64,000 nt of DNA from Paenibacillus silvisoli (GTDB lineage: Bacteria; Bacillota; Bacilli; Paenibacillales; Paenibacillaceae), in the NCBI RefSeq assembly GCF_030866765.1, contig NZ_CP133017.1, forward strand, positions 3,764,001-3,828,000, in the 5' to 3' direction. A program made the translations under genes and the position numbers. Positions 32,776-40,572 of the stretch are shown here, piece by piece. Each line of letters begins with the position of its first letter. Positions within the stretch are counted from its first letter, which is position 1. The notes under the pieces are model-generated. The model was not told where the DNA came from and did no database searches. It saw nothing but the letters and a program-made list of their open reading frames with translations.

Positions 32776-33795
32776 TTAATTCGCTTTTGCCCAAGCAAAC
32801 TTATGCGGTACGCGGTGCTCCTCGCCATAGCCGTCCGTCTCCCGCTCGGATGCGAGCGCTTCTGTCGGACAAGCGACGACGCATTTCAAACAGCCCTTGC
32901 AATATTGGTAATCGATCCCCTGCAGAAACATTTGCGGACGGCCCTTCTTATCCGGCTGCTCCTCCCATACGAAGCAGAAGTCCGGACAAGCGGTATCGCA
33001 GGCTGCGCAGTGGATGCATTTCTCTTCGTCGAAATGAGGCATCATGCCCTGTCTGGAAATACTGATGTCCTTCAGCACGCTATTGCCCGGGTTGATGATC
33101 ATGCCGCCCATCGGCTGCGTCTCGTAGCCGAGCGTCGGCACATCCCACCGTGTCGGCTGCGGCATGGAGGCGCCTTCCGGCAGCTGGTAGGTTTGGAATT
33201 TCACTTCGTCATAGCCGCGTTGGAACGTGCGCAGCGCAGGCTCGACGGCCTGAGGATACTTCTTCTCCAACGACTTGCGAATAATGCCTTTCATATGCTC
33301 GAAATCAAGGAAGCTGCAGAGCCGGAACAAACCGCCAAGCATCGCCATGTTGACGCGGTTGTTCTCCTCCAGCGCGATGCCTGTAGCATCGACGACGGCG
33401 AGCGTGCCGGCGGCAAGGTTTATCTTCTGCTTCAGCTCATCCGTCGATTTGCTAGAATTGACAAGAACGACGCTGTCCTCGTAAATTCCGCTGATGACGT
33501 TGACGGTTTTCGATAGGTTTTCGTGAAATACCCCTACGATATGAGGACGCTCGACAGGCGTCGTATCCCGGATATTCGTCTCCAAATCGCAAAACCGGAT
33601 ATGCGCCTTGACCGGCGACCCCTTCTTCTCGGAGCCGTAGGAGGAAAAGCTCACACCGTTGAATCCGCTTCCAACAACGCCTGCCTCAGCCAGCATTTTA
33701 CCGGCCAAGTTAGCGCCTAAACCGCCAATCGATTCCAGTCGAATTTCGAAAAAGCCCAGCTCGTTCTGCTTTGGAAGTACCGCCACTTGCTCCAC
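32776..33795 (-). CDS. 2-oxoacid:ferredoxin oxidoreductase, fused gamma-delta subunit
   Basis: A 339-residue chain. The N-terminal gamma domain (about 10-200) begins IRLESIGGLGANLAGKMLAE. The C-terminal delta domain has two 4Fe-4S motifs, CIHCAACDTACPDFC and CKGCLKCVVACPTEA, which pass electrons to ferredoxin. GTG is the start: either 33795 or the GTG three codons later, which has AAGGGAG at better spacing. It lies 39 bp ahead of the alpha-beta gene; together they make the full four-part enzyme from two genes. A promoter with an extended -10 and an overlapping palindrome lies upstream. Oxygen lability of such enzymes suggests use under low oxygen. Confidence 0.88.
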   Translation of the reverse strand: MEQVAVLPKQNELGFFEIRLESIGGLGANLAGKMLAEAGVVGSGFNGVSFSSYGSEKKGSPVKAHIRFCDLETNIRDTTPVERPHIVGVFHENLSKTVNVISGIYEDSVVLVNSSKSTDELKQKINLAAGTLAVVDATGIALEENNRVNMAMLGGLFRLCSFLDFEHMKGIIRKSLEKKYPQAVEPALRTFQRGYDEVKFQTYQLPEGASMPQPTRWDVPTLGYETQPMGGMIINPGNSVLKDISISRQGMMPHFDEEKCIHCAACDTACPDFCFVWEEQPDKKGRPQMFLQGIDYQYCKGCLKCVVACPTEALASERETDGYGEEHRVPHKFAWAKAN

Positions 33796-33839
33796 TCCCT
33801 TCCCGAATTAACTGAATACTTCTATTATTCACAATCATC

Positions 33840-33867
33840 AGTATACCATTATCCAGTAGTACCGGAT
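33840..33867 (-). promoter_or_regulatory. Promoter and possible operator of the ferredoxin oxidoreductase operon
   Basis: TATACT (33840-33845) with TGG before it forms an extended -10 on the minus strand. ATCCAGTAGTACCGGAT (33851-33867), a 17-bp palindrome with one mismatched pair, covers the spacer and -35 area. Confidence 0.45.
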
Positions 33868-34013
33868 AGCGTTTCTTTGATAAACAGATTATGTAAAACA
33901 GTAATACAGCTAATTGGCGGCGCTGCTGTGTTAGTACAGCTTGTCCGATTTCAATGAACATGCCTATCACAGAAGCCGCCGTTTTCCGTCCGGACAGCCT
34001 CTGCGCGGATCGT

Positions 34014-34934
34014 TCAGGGCTTGGAAGCTTTGCGTTGGTAGTGGCGCAGCTCCTTCCACCCGATTTGTTTGATGCCTTCGATATGAAGGACATCCTGCAC
34101 TTCTTTGTCGCGGAATATATCCATCTCCATGCCCCGCTTCAGCGGCTCCCCATGGAACGCGGTCAGCTCGTCGGTCACGAGCGCAGGATGAATAAACAGC
34201 TCCGAAACGCCAGGCTTCAGCTGGTTGAGGAGGGAGATCATTTGCGCCTTGAACTGCGGATAGGTTTCGTTCGGCGCCGCTTGGAAAGGAAGCGCGACCA
34301 GGTAATCGAGCACGACGACGCCTCTGCGGTCCGCTTCGGCCGCCAGCTTGAGCGCTTGCGCTGCCAGCTCCGGAGGAGCCGGCGCGCCGGATTCCAGCTG
34401 CAAAAACCGCGGCAGCCGAAACGGCAGGCCGAAGCCCGCGCACACGTCGAATACTTCCATCAGAAAATTTCTTCCGGTTTGCAAGCCGTACAGACTGCCC
34501 ATATGGTTATCGGCGTGGGTGACGTTTACCCCGAGCTGCAGCGCCATTTCGATCTGCGCGATCAGTTCCAGCTTGACCTGCCCGGCATCGGCGCGGCGTT
34601 CGAACGTCTTCGAGTCCCGATGGAAATACCCTTCCGCGTTGACGAGCGATTCGGTCGATCCGCCCCGGTATACCGGCCCCCATTTCATGAGATCCCATTC
34701 GCTGGTGGTCGTGAGATGAACGCCGACGTCCAGCATCGCGTGACTGGCGCTCCAGACGGCGGCCTCCCTGGCCCAGGCGCACGGCATCATAATCGTCGCC
34801 GAGGAAACGACGCCATCGGCTAGCAGCTTCTGGATTCCTTTGTTGCTCGAATGGCAGAGGCCATAGTCGTCTGCATTAATGATGAGCAATCGTTCGTTCG
34901 GTCCGTAGCCAAGCATCTCCGCCGTAGTCTTCAT
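34014..34934 (-). CDS. ChbG/HpnK (YdjC) family carbohydrate deacetylase
   Basis: Removes acetyl groups from N-acetylated sugars such as chitooligosaccharides. The product has 306 residues. Metal and catalytic residues appear in LLIINADDYGLCHSSNKGI (Asp-Asp), VGVHLTTTSEW (His) and VTHADNHMGSLYG (His-x3-Asn-His). The ATG at 34934 has GGGAGG 7 bp upstream; the one two codons earlier is too close to that site, and the frame reaches 34997. No signal peptide, so the sugar is intracellular. No sugar transporter is nearby and the substrate is unknown. Cellobiose deacetylation by ChbG is the best studied case. Confidence 0.88.
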   Translation of the reverse strand: MKTTAEMLGYGPNERLLIINADDYGLCHSSNKGIQKLLADGVVSSATIMMPCAWAREAAVWSASHAMLDVGVHLTTTSEWDLMKWGPVYRGGSTESLVNAEGYFHRDSKTFERRADAGQVKLELIAQIEMALQLGVNVTHADNHMGSLYGLQTGRNFLMEVFDVCAGFGLPFRLPRFLQLESGAPAPPELAAQALKLAAEADRRGVVVLDYLVALPFQAAPNETYPQFKAQMISLLNQLKPGVSELFIHPALVTDELTAFHGEPLKRGMEMDIFRDKEVQDVLHIEGIKQIGWKELRHYQRKASKP

Positions 34935-35011
34935 AGCCATGCCTCCCTGCGATGCGCATGTTCGAACGCTGATGTATATTTGCATTTGGCGATACAATGT
35001 TATCTATATTC

Positions 35012-35060
35012 AACAAACAAGGCCGATCATGCTCCGCTGGCGGAGAATGGATCGGCCTTG
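35012..35060 (-). terminator. Terminator after the phosphotransferase-like gene
   Basis: Arms AAGGCCGAT and ATCGGCCTT on the minus strand with inner CTCCGC/GCGGAG and a TTGTTTGTTG tract. Confidence 0.75.
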
Positions 35061-35076
35061 CCTGTCCTCGTTATCG

Positions 35077-36129
35077 TTATTCGGTTATGTACCGCCGGAA
35101 TATTGCGGCTAACTCAGCTTCGTGCTCATCGACCCACTTGCACACGAACGAAACGCGGTCGATTTGATCCTGAAGCACGTGATCGGGATCGAGTCCGGAT
35201 TGCAGCCTGCCCGCGAAATGCAGCCATACGTCGATCATGCGAAGCTTGATCAGCGCCGGCAGCTGCTGCAGCTCTTCGCCGCTCAATTTCGCGCGTTCGC
35301 CGAATCCGTTGCAAAATAATTCGAACCTCCGCAGCGCTTCCTCTCTCGCCTCGCCCGGAAACTCCGCGAGCACGACCGCCAGCTCCATCGCTCTGGCATC
35401 GATCGTGCAAAACTCAAAATCGAGCAGCCCCGCGATTCGATCCTCGCGCGCAACCGCATTGGTAAACACGATATCGCCATGAATCCATTGCTGCGGCAGC
35501 CCGGCAAAGCGATCTCTTAACGCCGTTAAACGCTCTCGCTCGCGCAGCAGGTAAACGATGTTGTCATGCCGGTCTCCGAATTGCGCCGGACGCTCCACGC
35601 AAAGCTGAAGCAAAGCTTCATTTGGCAAAGCACCGTGATTCTCTTCCAGTTCATAGTAAGGCTTATATTGCGGTATCAACTCCGGCAGATCAGCCATCCG
35701 GGCAAGCGCCTGAGATAGCTCGCCCGCGGCCGCCCCGAGGCCGTAAACATGCTCGTCGGCGGACGGATCAGGCCGATTTCCCGGGATGTAGCGGTACAGT
35801 GCGGCCAGCTTGCCGTCCGGTCCGATGGTTATCGATTCATGCTGTCGGTTTCGAACCGGCACCGGCACTTCAAACGCGAGCTTTGCCTGCTGCAGCTCCC
35901 AGAGGATCGCATGCTCCGTTTCGATTAGCGCGCGGTCCCGATGGTTCTCATAAATGCGCAAGACGAGCTTGTCCTGTCCGGCGTAGATCATACGCGTCGT
36001 ATTATTCATGCCGCTTTCTTCCTTGGCGGCGCGCCAGTCCGGATCAAGCGGATAGGCATCCAAGTAAGCGGCGTATTCACGGCTTGTCGAAGCGGTCATT
36101 CGAACCGATGCCCCCCTGTTATTTCCCAT
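35077..36129 (-). CDS. Aminoglycoside phosphotransferase-fold kinase (APH/ChoK family)
   Basis: A protein-kinase-like small-molecule kinase of 340-350 residues. The lysine site is KLVLRIYENH, the catalytic loop is QQWIHGDIVFTNAV (His-Gly-Asp), and the metal site is AGLLDFEFCTIDARAMELAV. Such proteins phosphorylate choline, homoserine, sugars or antibiotics; sequence alone does not settle which. Two starts compete: ATG at 36129 with AAGGA close by, overlapping the MOSC gene stop, or ATG at 36099. Resistance should not be assumed. It is co-directional and overlapping with the MOSC gene and so probably co-transcribed. Confidence 0.82.
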   Translation of the reverse strand: MGNNRGASVRMTASTSREYAAYLDAYPLDPDWRAAKEESGMNNTTRMIYAGQDKLVLRIYENHRDRALIETEHAILWELQQAKLAFEVPVPVRNRQHESITIGPDGKLAALYRYIPGNRPDPSADEHVYGLGAAAGELSQALARMADLPELIPQYKPYYELEENHGALPNEALLQLCVERPAQFGDRHDNIVYLLRERERLTALRDRFAGLPQQWIHGDIVFTNAVAREDRIAGLLDFEFCTIDARAMELAVVLAEFPGEAREEALRRFELFCNGFGERAKLSGEELQQLPALIKLRMIDVWLHFAGRLQSGLDPDHVLQDQIDRVSFVCKWVDEHEAELAAIFRRYITE

Positions 36130-36796
36130 TCATTCCTTGCTCGCCGGTCAGCTTTGAAAGCCTGCTGCTAAGCGATTGCCGCCAGCTTTCGGCTAACGCA
36201 GGGATGGCGAGCAGTCTTTCCAATCCATCGCGGTCCGTTTTATCGATATGCATGACGCGGTTCGCTTCGGCAACCGTGATTCCGGCAGGATGCGCTTCAA
36301 GCAGCCGCAGCTTGTCCCCAAGCCGTACATCGCCTTCCGTGAGGACGCGCAAATAAAAGCCGGTGAAGCCGTTCGACTGCACGTCCTGGGCAAGGCTCGG
36401 GAGCCCATGCTTCATGCCGAGCTTGAAGCATGGCTGTCTCGGCTGGCTGATTTGCACGACCGCTTCCCCAACCGTCCATATATCGCCGATCGAAACGTTC
36501 GGTTCCGTCACCGAATCGATCGTGAAATTTTCGCCAAATGCCCCGGGCAGCACATCCCGATTCCATCGCTGCGCCCAATACGGGAAATGTTCGGCCGAAT
36601 ATACGCATACCGCTTTATCGGCGCCGCCGTGATACTCGAGATCGCCTTGACCGTCACCTGCCAGTCCGGTTTGAGATAGATACACCGGCTGATTTCCGAT
36701 CGGCTGCTTGTTGATACCGGTGAGAACCTCTTTCGAACCGTACGGCACGGTGACAGGCATGGCCGTATTGATGGAGATGACTTGTCCAAGCACCAT
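36119..36796 (-). CDS. MOSC domain protein (YiiM/YflK family)
   Basis: A 225-residue protein of the molybdenum cofactor sulfurase C-terminal type. The key cysteine lies in ISQPRQPCFKLGMKHG, and GDGQGDLEYHGGADKAVCVY and GAFGENFTIDSVTEPNVSIGD are typical of YiiM. Relatives reduce N-hydroxylated purines or detoxify hydroxylamines using molybdenum cofactor. Bacillus YflK is the best match I recall. GGGGGAA lies before the ATG. It overlaps or abuts the kinase-like gene, an unexplained pairing. No other molybdenum gene is nearby except pucB at 16577. Confidence 0.88.
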   Translation of the reverse strand: MVLGQVISINTAMPVTVPYGSKEVLTGINKQPIGNQPVYLSQTGLAGDGQGDLEYHGGADKAVCVYSAEHFPYWAQRWNRDVLPGAFGENFTIDSVTEPNVSIGDIWTVGEAVVQISQPRQPCFKLGMKHGLPSLAQDVQSNGFTGFYLRVLTEGDVRLGDKLRLLEAHPAGITVAEANRVMHIDKTDRDGLERLLAIPALAESWRQSLSSRLSKLTGEQGMNGK

Positions 36797-36866
36797 TTTG
36801 CAATTCCCCCTCGGTCAGTTAAACGCATTATAAGCCGATGCAGGGAAAATAGCAAAGATTTATGCC

Positions 36867-37024
36867 GTTAAATAGCGTCGAAAACGCGCGGATTTACTGC
36901 GTTTCGCCATGCTGTTACACATCGTGTCGAAAGCGCGCTTTTTGTGTAATTTCATGCGCTTCCCCGGGAAATAGAAGGGGCATTCTCAGGAAATATTGCC
37001 GCGGTCGCCTCGTCTATTTCCCGG
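36867..37024. repeat. Intergenic hairpin cluster E beyond the permease stop
   Basis: Three hairpins differ in their arms. GTTAAAT/ATTTAC lies at 36867-36897, TTACACA/TGTGTAA at 36915-36949, and CCGGGAAATAGA/TCTATTTCCCGG at 36964-37024. The first two share a GCGCGYTTTCGAC-like loop. The third has perfect 12-bp arms and starts 10 bp from the permease stop. No gene is seen from 36797 to 37034. Confidence 0.7.
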
Positions 37025-37034
37025 CTGCTGCTCA

Positions 37035-38711
37035 CTATTGTTGAGGGAATTTTCTCTCAATTCTGATACATTCATCTATCGAACGCCGGCTGAAGCGGAT
37101 CGAACCGACGACTTTAAACGGGGATTTCTTCAGCATCGCCCGGTATTTCCACTCTATGATGCAGCTGGCGGCAAGCAAGGCGCAGAGCAGCACCGATAAA
37201 ACGATCGGATCCAGCATCGCAATTGCCACTAGACCGGTAGCGGTTAACCAGCATACAGCCGCCATATCGACGGCCGTGCCGTATTTCCCAATATGCCACG
37301 GTCCCTTCAGCTTCGCGTTTGCGCGGTTCGTGAACACGCCATACAGCTTGGCGCCGATAGGCAGCGCATAAGCCGTATGCATGGCGCCGATCCCGAGCAT
37401 CGCGAGCTGGGCAAGCATGGATTGCGGCGTTACGCCGCTGGCCGACACCGCTTTCAGCGTTACCGCCACGGACGCAGCGGCAGCGGTGACGGCTAGAACG
37501 GAACGCAGCGGCGTACGGAACTGCTCGGACACGGCCATGAGCTTGCCCGAGAACGGCGCCGCCTCATCTCTGGCCATCGCGAACAAGGTGCGGGATGCCG
37601 CCGCAATCGAGATGCTGCCGTTCATCCAAACCGCCCACAGGATCAGCAGCATCATGATCCCGCTCAGGAAGGCGCCCAGGCGGTCCCATAACGCCGCGAG
37701 CCAGCTTCCAATCTCCAGGTAGCTGGCAAACCCCTCCCTGCCGAGGGGGAAGAACATCATGACGATCACGAACAGGATATAGCCGAAGACGCCAAGCATC
37801 AAAGCCGAGAAGAAGATCGACCACGGCACGTTAACGCGCGGGTCTTTCGTTTCTTCAGCCATTTGCCCTATGCTGTCTCCGCCGAGAAACAGTCTTTGCA
37901 GGAGCAGCATGCCCAGCACAAGCGACGTTTCGCCGCCCGAAGGCGAGGCTGTGCCGGACAGCATTTGGAACGGATACATACTGGGCCAAGCGGCCGCGAC
38001 TAGAAATATCGCGACCGCCATACAAACAAACAACTGCACGATCGCCGTGAACCCGGCCAGCCTGCCGAGCTCGTGCACCCCTCTTACATTTAGCAGCGCT
38101 TGCGTAATAAATAGGACGAGAATCAGAATCAGGCGAAGCTCTTCCCCGCCCGCATAGCCGAGCCGCTTTTCCAGCACCATGTAGATCCAATCCGCCAGAA
38201 GCAGATTAGTCGTCACCAGCAGCAGGATCGTGCCCATCAAATGGAGCCAGCCCGTCCACAGGCCCGACCGCCTGCCGCCTGCGGACAATGCCCAATGATA
38301 ACAGCCGCCTGCCGTCGGAACGGCGGAGGCTAATGACGCGAGCGCGCTCGCGGTTATAAGGCCAAAGAAGGTTAATACCGGCCAACCGATGCCGATCACT
38401 GCCGGGCCGCCCGCTTCCGCAGCTGGACCGAGCAGCAGCAGTGCGCCGCCTATAAAGGAAAGCGCCGTAAACGCGATGCCGGCGGACGATAAGCCGCCTA
38501 TATGCCTCGTAAGCTGCTGCGCGAAGCCAATGCCGTTCAGGTCGTGCTTATCCTGCATATATCGCACGTACGGCGAGTAGTGGTGCAGCGATTGGTGCAG
38601 CGATTTTACGGCCCCGAGCTCCGCTTTCCGGACGATAAACAGGGAGAGCGCGCATGACGCCATAAACATTAAGCAACCGAGCCAAAGCAAGAACAACGCT
38701 GCCACCCCCAT
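37035..38711 (-). CDS. APC-superfamily amino acid permease (amino acid/choline transporter type)
   Basis: About 558 residues and 12 or more hydrophobic segments. The APC entry motif is at HDLNGIGFAQQLTRHIGGLS near residue 70, followed by PTAGGCYHWAL in helix 3 and GGDSIGQMAEETKDPRVNVP in the middle. This pattern is that of the amino acid/choline transporter (GabP-distant) family. An extra membrane helix with a 40-residue linker precedes the core, which is unusual. The ATG at 38711 has no convincing ribosome site, and a TTG at 38756 is possible. The substrate (GABA, choline, urea or an amino acid) is not known. Confidence 0.82.
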   Translation of the reverse strand: MGVAALFLLWLGCLMFMASCALSLFIVRKAELGAVKSLHQSLHHYSPYVRYMQDKHDLNGIGFAQQLTRHIGGLSSAGIAFTALSFIGGALLLLGPAAEAGGPAVIGIGWPVLTFFGLITASALASLASAVPTAGGCYHWALSAGGRRSGLWTGWLHLMGTILLLVTTNLLLADWIYMVLEKRLGYAGGEELRLILILVLFITQALLNVRGVHELGRLAGFTAIVQLFVCMAVAIFLVAAAWPSMYPFQMLSGTASPSGGETSLVLGMLLLQRLFLGGDSIGQMAEETKDPRVNVPWSIFFSALMLGVFGYILFVIVMMFFPLGREGFASYLEIGSWLAALWDRLGAFLSGIMMLLILWAVWMNGSISIAAASRTLFAMARDEAAPFSGKLMAVSEQFRTPLRSVLAVTAAAASVAVTLKAVSASGVTPQSMLAQLAMLGIGAMHTAYALPIGAKLYGVFTNRANAKLKGPWHIGKYGTAVDMAAVCWLTATGLVAIAMLDPIVLSVLLCALLAASCIIEWKYRAMLKKSPFKVVGSIRFSRRSIDECIRIERKFPQQ

Positions 38712-38782
38712 ACTTGACTGTATGAGCAGACATTCACGGTCAGCACATGATGGCAAGGCTTTTATTTTCCCGGAAATAATTA

Positions 38783-38822
38783 AAAAATCCGCCTAAAGCA
38801 GCCTGGGCTACTCCTGCGGATC
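38783..38822 (-). terminator. Terminator overlapping the Spo0F-like stop
   Basis: ATCCGC and GCGGAT pair around an inner AGCC/GGCT on the minus strand, followed by TTTTTTAATTATTT. Confidence 0.75.
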
Positions 38823-39383
38823 TTCCTTGCCAGCTGGATGAAGAAGATGGTTCATGACGCTGTTCTTTACCTGCTCGATATCAAACGGCTTGGTGAAAAA
38901 CGATTGCACGCCCAGCTGCTTGGCAGTCTCGATCGTACCCGGATCGCCGAATGCCGTAATCATGGCGACCTGAACGGCGCCGTTCGCCTTCCTAATCCCT
39001 CGCAGCGCTGCGATCCCGTCCATATCCGGCATTTTCAAATCCAGCAAAATGAAGTCCAGCTGCTTTTCGCGCGCGGTCTCGATGGCCGAGGCTCCGTTGC
39101 ACGCTTCATAGACGGTCATTCCTTCCTGCTCGAACAATTCCCGAAGCAGCATGCGGATCGCTTGCTGGTCGTCCACGATCATGATGCTGAAGCTCGGCGC
39201 ATCCGGATTCGTTCGCGCGAATGCCGAAGGCGCAAGCCCCTGTCCGGTCGGCTGGTCGGATTGGTTCAGCGGGCTGCGGTGGTAGGCGGCGATAATCGGC
39301 TTATTATTCTCGTGCTGTCTTCGTTTGATCAGCATGACCGTCATAATCAGGCAGACCGTCAGCAAGATGAGAACAAAAATCAT
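38808..39383 (-). CDS. Membrane-anchored receiver protein, Spo0F-like
   Basis: A 191-residue protein with an N-terminal hydrophobic helix (MIFVLILLTVCLIMTVMLI) and a basic stop-transfer. A 40-residue linker leads to a single receiver domain (about 67-180). The receiver has SIMIVDDQQAIRMLLRELF, the phospho-acceptor Asp in FILLDLKMPDMDG, Thr in AMITAFG and Lys in FFTKPFDIEQV. It looks closer to Bacillus Spo0F (VDDQYGIR, LLDMKIPGMDG, FAKPFDI) than to ordinary CheY-type regulators. Spo0F itself is soluble and lacks a membrane helix. It has no output domain. It follows the DUF3298-like gene by 20 bp, with AAGGAG before its ATG. A role in sporulation signalling is only inferred. Confidence 0.78.
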   Translation of the reverse strand: MIFVLILLTVCLIMTVMLIKRRQHENNKPIIAAYHRSPLNQSDQPTGQGLAPSAFARTNPDAPSFSIMIVDDQQAIRMLLRELFEQEGMTVYEACNGASAIETAREKQLDFILLDLKMPDMDGIAALRGIRKANGAVQVAMITAFGDPGTIETAKQLGVQSFFTKPFDIEQVKNSVMNHLLHPAGKEDPQE

Positions 39384-39403
39384 AGCAAGCTCCTTAGTGA
39401 CAG

Positions 39404-40015
39404 TTAATTGTTCATCGCCATCCGTCCAAGAGGTCCGTTCGGATTAATAATATCGCTGATATCGTACACCGATATCGGAAAATAAGGAAAACCGAACGCA
39501 TACGGCGTCAGCTCGTATAGCGCAAAATAAATGACGAGCGCACGGTCCGCGATATAGAACGGCTGATCCGGTCTAATCGCGTTAAACGGCTGAAGCGTCG
39601 AGATCTGCCGCTCTTCGATCTGCGCCTTGATGAGGTCCGACAGCCTGCCGATATAATTGCTGCCCGGTTTGAACAGCTCCGCGAGCGTGTAGGACTTGCC
39701 CGTTCCGGTATCGAACGTCAGCGACTCTTGAAGGGTAAGCCCGTGAGCGCCGCCGGTGTAGGCATAGTTAAACAGAGATAAGCTGAGCACGTCCTTCTCG
39801 TTCGTTTTGAGCTCGAAATAGCCCTGCATTTCCGCGCGCGGATCATCCATGGAGCCTTGATCGTGCACAAGCTCGGTTACCGTTTTGCGGATTTTGCCGT
39901 TAATCGAATTGCGCGCTGCCGTATTATGAAGTCCGCTGACGACCGGTACCCAAAGCTCGGCTTTGGGAAACGTCATGCGCGAAGCATGGATGACGGCCGG
40001 GAACTGGAACGCCAT
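39404..40015 (-). CDS. DUF4163/DUF3298-type protein, possible RsiV-like
   Basis: A 203-residue protein with PVVSGLHNTAARNSINGKI and YAYTGGAHGLTLQESLTFDT, then LFKPGSNYIGRLSDLIKAQI and YFALYELTPYAFGFPYFPI. These are marks of DUF3298 and the C-terminal part of the anti-sigma factor RsiV, which binds lysozyme. Here neither signal peptide nor membrane helix is visible, so it may be intracellular. It is likely the first gene of an operon with the membrane-anchored receiver. The ATG follows AGGTG. The function is unknown. Confidence 0.72.
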   Translation of the reverse strand: MAFQFPAVIHASRMTFPKAELWVPVVSGLHNTAARNSINGKIRKTVTELVHDQGSMDDPRAEMQGYFELKTNEKDVLSLSLFNYAYTGGAHGLTLQESLTFDTGTGKSYTLAELFKPGSNYIGRLSDLIKAQIEERQISTLQPFNAIRPDQPFYIADRALVIYFALYELTPYAFGFPYFPISVYDISDIINPNGPLGRMAMNN

Positions 40016-40065
40016 GATGGAACACCTGCCTATTCTAGGTTAATGCTCCATTGTATGCCGTTCGC

Positions 40066-40572
40066 CTAGCCGATGACTCTTCTCATCTCGTGCCACTCGA
40101 TGCCCCCATGCTGCGAGGCGGAGACGCCGATATATTCAAAACCGAGCTTGCCGTAAAAATCGATCAGATGCGCTTCGCACATCAACACGACGGATTGCAG
40201 CTTATCCGCTTCCGCTTGCGCCAGCAGCGCTTTCATCAGCGCCGTCCCAACGCCGCCATGCCTGCGGTTCGGGTCGACCGCGACGGATAAGACGACGAGG
40301 TGCATGCCGTCCGCTTCGGCGCTGTGCGCGCTCTTCACGGCGTCGCTTTCGCAGCTGCTCTCCATGGAGCGGACGCCGCAGCAAAGTCCGATAAGCTCGC
40401 CGTCCTGCCATGCCGACCAGAAATAGCCGGGGAAATGAGCTTGGCGAAAAACGAACGCTTCCCGGCTGGCCGCCGCATCGGGCGTATAGCAGGCAAGCTC
40501 GAGAAGATGCGCGGCATCCAGCTCGCCGCTTCCGATCGGTCGCAGCGTGTATGTCGATGCAGCGGCGGTCAC
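40066..40572 (-). CDS. GNAT N-acetyltransferase
   Basis: A 168-residue acetyl-CoA-dependent transferase. The acetyl-CoA loop is SVAVDPNRRHGGVGTALMKAL near residues 96-116 (R-x2-G-x-G), and the C-terminal LIDFYGKLGFEYIG is typical. The start is GTG at 40572, overlapping the ATP-binding-protein stop as GTGA, so translation is coupled. Acceptor substrate unknown; arylalkylamine-type acetyltransferases have a similar layout. Pairing with an ABC ATPase is unusual. Confidence 0.85.
   Translation of the reverse strand: MTAAASTYTLRPIGSGELDAAHLLELACYTPDAAASREAFVFRQAHFPGYFWSAWQDGELIGLCCGVRSMESSCESDAVKSAHSAEADGMHLVVLSVAVDPNRRHGGVGTALMKALLAQAEADKLQSVVLMCEAHLIDFYGKLGFEYIGVSASQHGGIEWHEMRRVIG

Noticed and set aside
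35077-36129. Aminoglycoside resistance gene
   Set aside because: The kinase fold is shared by many metabolic kinases and nothing specific to aminoglycosides was seen.
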